Source of the DNA: Phoronis ovalis
Lineage: Eukaryota > Phoronida > Phoronidae
DNA: 14,631 bases
Direction: 5' to 3'
NCBI GenBank assembly: GCA_028565635.1
Contig: JAOXYB010031320.1
Coordinates: forward strand, 1-14,631
Shown here: piece after piece, positions 11,101 to 14,631 of the stretch
How positions within the stretch are numbered: the stretch's first letter is position 1
Layout: the number at the start of each line of letters is the position of its first letter
Made by a program: the position numbers and the translations under genes
The notes under the pieces: generated by a model
What the model was told of the DNA's origin: nothing
Databases searched by the model: none
Seen by the model: only the letters and a program-made list of their open reading frames with translations

Positions 11101-14100
11101 GTCAAAGGGTTCAGTATCATCAGAGAGTGGACAGTTTCGTAAACATTCTATAAGTGATGTCACAACAGACTGACAAGCTCTTTCCTGCAAGTAAAAAACA
11201 AAAAATAGTAAGCAAAACAAGCATGAGAAACATTTAACATTTCTGAAAAACCTGCTGTTTCTTTAAATGAATTTGTTTACCTCCAGTTGTGAAGAGTTCT
11301 CCTGGTTGTTTGTTTCCAGGATACCAATCATACAAGCCCAGGGTGGCATGATCCCTTCCCTTCCAAATCTGTAAACAAAGACAGCATAAAACGAGTCATA
11401 TGAATAACTGAAAATACACTTACTAACAAGCTATCTCTTTACAAATATTGTTAATTACTGAAGATCATTGAACACTTGTACACTTTTTGTATCGCACCAG
11501 AAATTAAACACCGAATAGCTGAAACAATGGTCTAAAGATGGCTGAACATAAAAGACAGTCATACTTAAGTTTATTACTAAAATACAAATATACATGTTAC
11601 ACCAAGAGGTCAGACGAGAGAAAACCAGTATTTACCACCAGGAGTCTCAGAGTATAACATCCGTAGACCATGTCATGATGAGCCCCTATTTAAAGATTAA
11701 TTTTTTCTCCTGCTTGCCAGAAAGAACCTTCGAAGCTATCATTTAAGAATGGTGTATGTCCAAAATAGGTGAAAATCGCATTGGAGCCTATGGAATATAT
11801 AATACTGGTTTCGTCTCAGACACTTTAACAATGTAAAACATATCAAATGCTCTAAATGACCCAAACAGGTGATATCTGTTTTTTTAAATGTTTGCCAATT
11901 AAACTTACAGCTGTTGGCTAAATCCAAAGTCAGAAATAACAGCTGTTGCTTGAGGACAAAGCATTTTGATGATGTCAAATTTAATATCTTCATCGCACTG
12001 ACTAACCAACAGCTGGCCTGTTAGTACTCTTCTTGTGTTCAGACTGGTAGCACTGGAATATTGCCTGGATTTGGACAGCATTGGAGAAAACAAACTGTAA
12101 TTATACAGATGGCAGAGGATATGACACTTTCTATTCCTTTACAACCAATTTGTACACTGTTTTATACAAAGAAGATATACTGAATGCGAAGTACAAAACA
12201 ATCACTTAATTCTTTATGCACTGTACAGAAATTTCACAGCTGTAAGTAACTTTGTTTATGTAAATCTCAAAATCAGCCGCATCACTGCTACACTTAGGCT
12301 ATTAATTTGTGGATGTCTTCATTATCATCTCTGTCATCTATAAAATGAAAGGGGTGGCTTTTCTCACAGCTACTCTGTCTCAGCATGCTCTCTATATCGG
12401 TTTTAGCATATCCGGTAGACTTTACATCGTAACTTATGTCTAATTTTCCTGTTGTTATCATACGTACATTGCCCGCTGCTAATTTGTATGTTAGCTGCCT
12501 TTTCAATGGTGATTCCAAGCATTTAACCCAGGGCACTAATTCCAAGGCATAATTCCCGATTACACTATCTCACATAGGGTACCGTTCACAAAGAATGATG
12601 CATGCGCATTTTTTTAACAACATCTACTACCGCTGTTTATGTGGCCTCTTGTAATATACACAAGGACCATACCCACAAGAATCACGAGATGTTTTACTTG
12701 TTTTAATAGCAGAGTGAGAAGGTGACAAAACTAAATGACTGTTTTAACTCCGCTAAATCTAGTTACCTGACAATCTCCTCTTTTCCACAAACACTGTGCT
12801 TCATAAGTGATGAAACCCACACTGACAACACAACATCACCTGTCTTCAGTTCATCATTTAAACTAAGACCAATATCACAGAGGAAAACTTGCTTTACTTT
12901 TACAGTATGAGCCCACTGAGTTATAATCTCAATATTGTTTCTCTTTGTGCAAAAAACAAGCATGCAAATCACACCTTTTATAATTTGTCCAAAATAATAA
13001 TCTAAACCGTTACTTTGGAATGTTTGAAGGCTTTCGCAGGATGGAAGTGGAATAAGTTGTTTTAACATACATTGTAGAATGTTAAGATTTGTAGTAAGTA
13101 CAGCAATATCACACTGAGGTAGGGCAGTTACACCGGTCAATGTTTCAAACAAAACAGGCATTTCTTTTTCCTTGTCATTTGTTGCCATAGCAGCACCAGC
13201 TACCAGACTTGCTGAAATATGAAAATGACATAGTTACAAGATATTTAATGAATGGAACTTCGAAAGTAGCTACTCACTGACCGCTAACGGTCAAAAGTTA
13301 TTTTTTGAAATAAGATTAACTGTACAGTTAACTTTCAAGATGCATACCTTCCTGTGGCCGGTGAGCATACGCAAATTGAAACTCTGTGGCATCATCCCCA
13401 CCGCTGTGCTGCCTTACTAAATCAGACGGTATTTGTTGTCTAAGGACAGAGCTGGTCGGTAAGACTGTTTGGGAATCCACATGATGACCGCAATTTTCAA
13501 ATTCCAGATAGCCAGGTTCTTGAAAAAAGTCTATCTGATGATCGCTCATAGCACCAGCAGCATCACCACCAGGTGGATTAGAATTATCTCCCACATCATG
13601 TTTTAACAGGGACTCATTATTCTTTACAGAGGAATCAAACTTCTTTTTCATTTCTAAATTATTAATAATAAGCATTCAAATAGTAAAGTATGAACAGTTA
13701 CATTAAAAGAAGTCAGTGAACTATTAATTTTATTGAATTTGAAGAAAGTCACAGGTTACTACACTTTTTAAATACCTCAGAAGGATTTTCCCTACAACAA
13801 CCTGAAATTTAACTCCATAATATTTTATTAATTTCATGCCAACTAAAAATAAAAAATCTTAATCTTTACTCAAAAAAGGTATCAGGATCCATGTCAAATT
13901 ACAGAATATTATGATATAAAATTAAATTGGATTAAAAAAATTAAGCTTTTCTTGTACACCTAAATGTTACATAACATTTTATAACTTTGTACAATGTAAT
14001 GCAATATTTGTGCTGTACAGATGTTCATTAAACTGTTTACAAACCATTCTCAAGTAGGTCAGCCAGGTGCCCTAGCTTAACCTTATCATCTCGTAGACAC

Positions 14101-14329
14101 TGCACTAAGTCAGAAAACCAGTTATCACGACAGACAATGATGTCCAGGAACAACCTGGCAGAAACCATTTGTCCTTCCAGTTTTTCTCTTGCACTGATTT
14201 TTTGTTCATCTTCTGTCGTTAAACATGTCAGATACGTAAACAATGCAGTAGGAGTTATGTCTCGTGTAAGCACTTTACGATTCTTTCGCACAATTTCACG
14301 AGCATACTGTCGATCAAACAAAACACCTT
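1888..14329 (-). CDS. Giant CARD - PNP-like - NACHT - HEAT-like solenoid NLR/STAND receptor (gene model, 5' end missing)
   Basis: Ten exons, read on the minus strand: 14329-14045, 13653-13348, 13211-12767, 12094-11909, 11368-11281, 11184-11022, 10609-4053, 3001-2856, 2451-2351 and 2156-1888. Each intron starts GT and ends AG. Junction phases (1,1,2,2,0,1,0,2,1) agree at all nine joins, and the exons sum to 8,546 bases, giving 2,848 residues with one unseen upstream base. Residue numbers in this annotation count the split first codon of the CARD exon as 1. The architecture is that of a cytosolic NLR/STAND signalling ATPase; no signal peptide or obvious membrane segment is seen. The CARD exon has no in-frame ATG and opens with a split codon, so at least one upstream exon is missing. 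Domain calls rest on motifs read by eye. The immune role is inferred from family knowledge. The species and any ortholog name are unknown. Confidence 0.8.
2351..2451 (-). CDS. Short exon in the C-terminal region
   Basis: A 101-base exon giving residues 2726-2760: a methionine-rich helix around LLRNEIYKMMMDISGM, then VVPIPLQL. The acceptor atattacag and donor G|gtatgt give phase 2 in and phase 1 out, both consistent. No domain is recognised. Its place in the gene rests on splice signals and frame only. Confidence 0.6.
2452..2855 (-). other. Intron, nothing further seen
   Basis: A 404-base intron (gtaata...ttacag). No open frame or repeat of note. Confidence 0.6.
2856..3001 (-). CDS. Exon continuing the C-terminal helical region
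   Basis: Residues 2678-2726, beginning VFAMCQTLSMLCR. It completes an amphipathic helix pair with the end of the large exon, so the HEAT-like pattern runs on. It is cysteine-rich (five Cys in 48 residues), with no zinc-binding spacing I recognise. The acceptor gattgtag and donor AAAAG|gtaata give phase 0 in and phase 2 out, matching both neighbours. It is found from splice sites and phase, because the open frame is too short to stand out. Confidence 0.65.
3002..4052 (-). other. Largest intron (1,051 bases)
   Basis: It runs from the canonical donor gtgagt after the 6.6 kb exon to the acceptor gattgtag. Apart from the repeat cluster at 3176-3703 I see no feature. If the intron is retained, translation ends at 3990 after 20 extra residues. 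Confidence 0.65.
3176..3703. repeat. Degenerate repeat cluster with inverted ends, inside an intron
   Basis: A loose unit recurs about five times. It contains a purine-rich AAGGAACCATTTCC-like part, CCTTATTxxATTGAGG, then TCTTGAGAACTCCAATTTT. Copies of the CCTTATT...GAGG core lie near 3176, 3322, 3429, 3502 and 3598, spaced about 75-145 bases apart. The outer ends are inverted: ccttattcaattgagggtt at 3176-3194 matches the complement of 3669-3687 at 17 of 19 positions. This could be a decayed MITE-like element or a minisatellite with one inverted unit. I see no clear target-site duplication and no coding sequence. Confidence 0.6.
4053..10609 (-). CDS. 6.6 kb exon: NACHT ATPase, winged helix and long HEAT-like solenoid
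   Basis: Residues 492-2677. Pre-NACHT VYVGLRL comes first. Then Walker A GDPGSGKTT starts at residue 600 (bases 10286-10263), and Walker B VVILIDGLDEI is at 706-716 (9968-9936). The sensor-like IITSRIAGY follows, then VEPMS, the SNPLLVTVIAMLY helix, and the winged-helix hallmark FIHLSFQEFLV near residues 962-972. PDPRWREPVLL leads into about 1,690 residues of amphipathic helices. The last of these, around LKDNRYVRSAALEA, are clearly HEAT-like. No leucine-rich, WD40 or ankyrin repeats are visible. NACHT domains bind and hydrolyse ATP to switch oligomerisation; the solenoid is the likely sensor. The acceptor is gtatag|GC, which makes the ATG at 10607 internal. The donor CTG|gtgagt at 4052 is canonical; reading through it gives 21 further codons to a stop at 3990. 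Confidence 0.9.
10610..11021 (-). other. Intron between pre-NACHT exon and the large NACHT exon
   Basis: A 412-base AT-rich intron, gtacaa to gtatag. No other feature is seen. Confidence 0.7.
11022..11184 (-). CDS. Exon with last helix of PNP-like domain and start of the pre-NACHT motif
   Basis: Residues 438-492. The helix ERACQSVVTSLIECLRN fits the final helix of the PNP fold. Then IDKYLKYVKAETKYVQIPG begins the short conserved segment that precedes many bacterial and fungal NACHT domains (YLxxLxxxCxxxxIxG...). It continues into the next exon as LPLDRVYVGLRL. The acceptor is ttgcag and the donor is CCAG|gtacaa. The phase 1 split glycine is completed by GC of the next exon. Confidence 0.75.
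11281..11368 (-). CDS. Short exon, C-terminal strand of the PNP-like domain
   Basis: An 88-base exon giving residues 408-437. The run PPWACMIGILETN aligns by eye with the family's VPFxVIRxISDxAD strand, which normally carries the catalytic aspartate. Here the aligned residue appears to be glutamate (E426). The exon is too short to find by open frame alone. It is supported by the acceptor gtttacag, the donor GAG|gtaaac, and frame agreement on both sides (phase 2 in, phase 0 out). Confidence 0.6.
11369..11908 (-). other. Intron within the PNP-like domain
   Basis: A 540-base intron, gtaagt to tttacag. Open frames running into it from the exon at 12094-11909 are unsupported. Confidence 0.6.
11909..12094 (-). 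CDS. Exon encoding the C-terminal part of the PNP/MTAN-like domain (core motif altered)
   Basis: Residues 346-408 of the model. VLTGQLLVSQ matches the family's strand V(x)TGxIxSGD, and the IIKMLCPQATAV run matches the helix and strand LxxxFPxAxAV. In active enzymes that strand leads into the ribose-binding Glu-Met-Glu; here it reads AVISDFG (residues 397-403). Acceptor ataattacag and donor CT|gtaagt are good, with phase 2 on both sides. The fold call depends on joining this exon to the one at 13211-12767 and skipping the open frame at 12294-12545. Confidence 0.65.
12095..12766 (-). other. Intron containing an orphan open frame
   Basis: A 672-base intron, gtaact to ttacag, joining the two halves of the PNP-like domain in matching phase 2. 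On the minus strand it contains an open frame at 12545-12294 of about 83 codons, starting ELVPWVKCLESP and ending in a stop. No family is recognised, no good acceptor precedes it, and including it would break the PNP-like fold. Confidence 0.5.
12767..13211 (-). CDS. Exon encoding the N-terminal half of a PNP/MTAN-like domain
   Basis: Residues 198-346 of the model. From about residue 231 the pattern follows the nucleoside phosphorylase / MTA-SAH nucleosidase fold. It has a first beta strand CDIAVLTT, a YYFGQI strand, a VICMLVF strand, then KVKQVFLCDIGLSL followed by LKTGDVVLS. That last stretch corresponds to the family's KPxxVxxxGIxGGL...xGDVVIS. In active enzymes this half carries glycine-rich phosphate or ribose loops and, in MTAN, a catalytic glutamate after strand 1. 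Here the loops read TKRN and DIGLSL, and no glutamate sits at the expected place. The in-frame ATG at 13188 is internal. The donor GTCAG|gtaact splices in phase 2 to the exon at 12094, which continues the same fold. Confidence 0.7.
13348..13653 (-). CDS. Exon encoding a polar, probably disordered linker between CARD and PNP-like domain
   Basis: Residues 96-198 of the model. The segment begins with a lysine-rich stretch and continues with Asp, Asn, Gly, Gln and His; it holds PPGGDAAGA and few hydrophobic clusters. I recognise no domain, and it reads as a flexible linker. The acceptor is ataatttag and the donor is GAAG|gtatgc; both junctions are phase 1 and match their neighbours. The open frame starts a few codons further upstream, but the splice site sets the exon start. 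Confidence 0.65.
13654..14044 (-). other. Intron after the CARD exon, with possible early poly(A) signals
   Basis: A 391-base AT-rich intron with the weak donor gtttgt. Minus-strand AATAAA hexamers occur at 13839-13834 and 13733-13728. They could end a CARD-only transcript but may be chance. Confidence 0.5.
14045..14329 (-). CDS. Exon encoding a CARD death-fold domain
   Basis: This exon gives residues 1-96 of the model, nearly all of it one CARD (about residues 7-95). Visible CARD features are the opening helix around YAREIVRKNRKVL, the IxPxxLFxYL helix, the LTTEDEQKI turn typical of CARDs, the AxxFLDII helix, RDNWFSDLVQCLRDD with its tryptophan, and a closing LADLLENG. CARDs pair with other CARDs to build signalling filaments, so this is the likely output end of the receptor. 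The acceptor tttttcag is strong. The donor is the weak GTTTGT, chosen because it keeps frame with the next exon; reading through it meets a stop two codons later. No in-frame ATG lies upstream in the open frame, so the true start is elsewhere. The CARD call is confident; DED or Death domains fit less well. Confidence 0.8.
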
Positions 14330-14533
14330 CTGAAAAAGGAGAATGCTCTTTTAAAATGCATAGAATTCATGTCCTGCAAAAATTAAAATACTCAAATTCA
14401 TAACAAGTGTAGTGAGCTCATTTACAAATGATTCAGTACAATTTAATGCGTTGTACAGTAATAAAATATAATTATATATTAAATGATATGAACTAACATG
14501 AAAAATGTAAATCCTTCCTCCAATTCAAACCAG

Positions 14534-14631
14534 GAGTTCAAAATGGCACATGAGGAGCTTAAGAGAACATATGAAGAGGAACAGACAAAGTACATTCAAG
14601 CCAAAATCGATCTTATTAACCACTCGGCAGC
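14534..14631 (+). CDS. Probable partial exon of a plus-strand gene, coiled-coil segment
   Basis: Plus-strand sequence after the acceptor ccaattcaaaccag is open to the window end and reads EFKMAHEELKRTYEEEQ and onward, a charged heptad-like helix. A branch-point-like ctaac and a pyrimidine run lie just upstream. The minus strand here also has one open frame, but its product is hydrophobic and cysteine-rich with no known pattern. It is probably an internal exon of a cytoskeletal or motor-type coiled-coil protein; I cannot assign a family. It lies where an upstream exon of the minus-strand receptor would be expected, so the two genes may overlap. Confidence 0.5.

Overview
The window looks like genomic DNA from an invertebrate animal. 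It is AT-rich, its genes are broken by short GT-AG introns (about 100 to 1,050 bases), and it has no bacterial-style gene packing. The main gene carries a CARD, a death-fold domain found essentially only in animals. I cannot name the species; a marine invertebrate such as a sponge, cnidarian or mollusc would fit.

Almost the whole window is one minus-strand gene. Joining exons by eye at splice sites gives a ten-exon model, from a CARD exon at 14329-14045 to a stop codon at 1890-1888. Every intron has a GT donor and an AG acceptor, and all nine junctions keep one reading frame. The model totals 2,848 residues, plus an unseen first exon to the right. The order is CARD, polar linker, a domain resembling the purine nucleoside phosphorylase / MTA-SAH nucleosidase (PNP/MTAN) fold, the pre-NACHT motif, NACHT ATPase with winged-helix tail, a very long alpha-helical HEAT-like solenoid, and an aromatic-rich C-terminal tail. 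NACHT, solenoid and the start of the C-terminal region sit in one 6,557-base exon. This is the layout of an NLR/STAND immune receptor: a death-fold signalling end, an ATP-driven switch, and a repeat region likely to be the sensor. Unlike vertebrate NLRs, it has HEAT-like helices instead of leucine-rich repeats. A PNP-like module precedes the NACHT, as in some fungal and bacterial STAND proteins.

Other content: 1-1887 is 3' UTR plus intergenic sequence, with one CA microsatellite and possible poly(A) signals. The intron at 3002-4052 holds a degenerate repeat cluster with inverted ends. The intron at 12095-12766 holds an orphan open frame of unknown status. At the right edge a probable plus-strand exon (14534-14631) encodes a coiled-coil segment of a neighbouring or overlapping gene.

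Working hypothesis: ligand sensing by the solenoid drives NACHT oligomerisation, and the CARD passes the signal on. The PNP-like module has lost most catalytic-site residues, so it looks more like a binding or scaffold domain than an enzyme.
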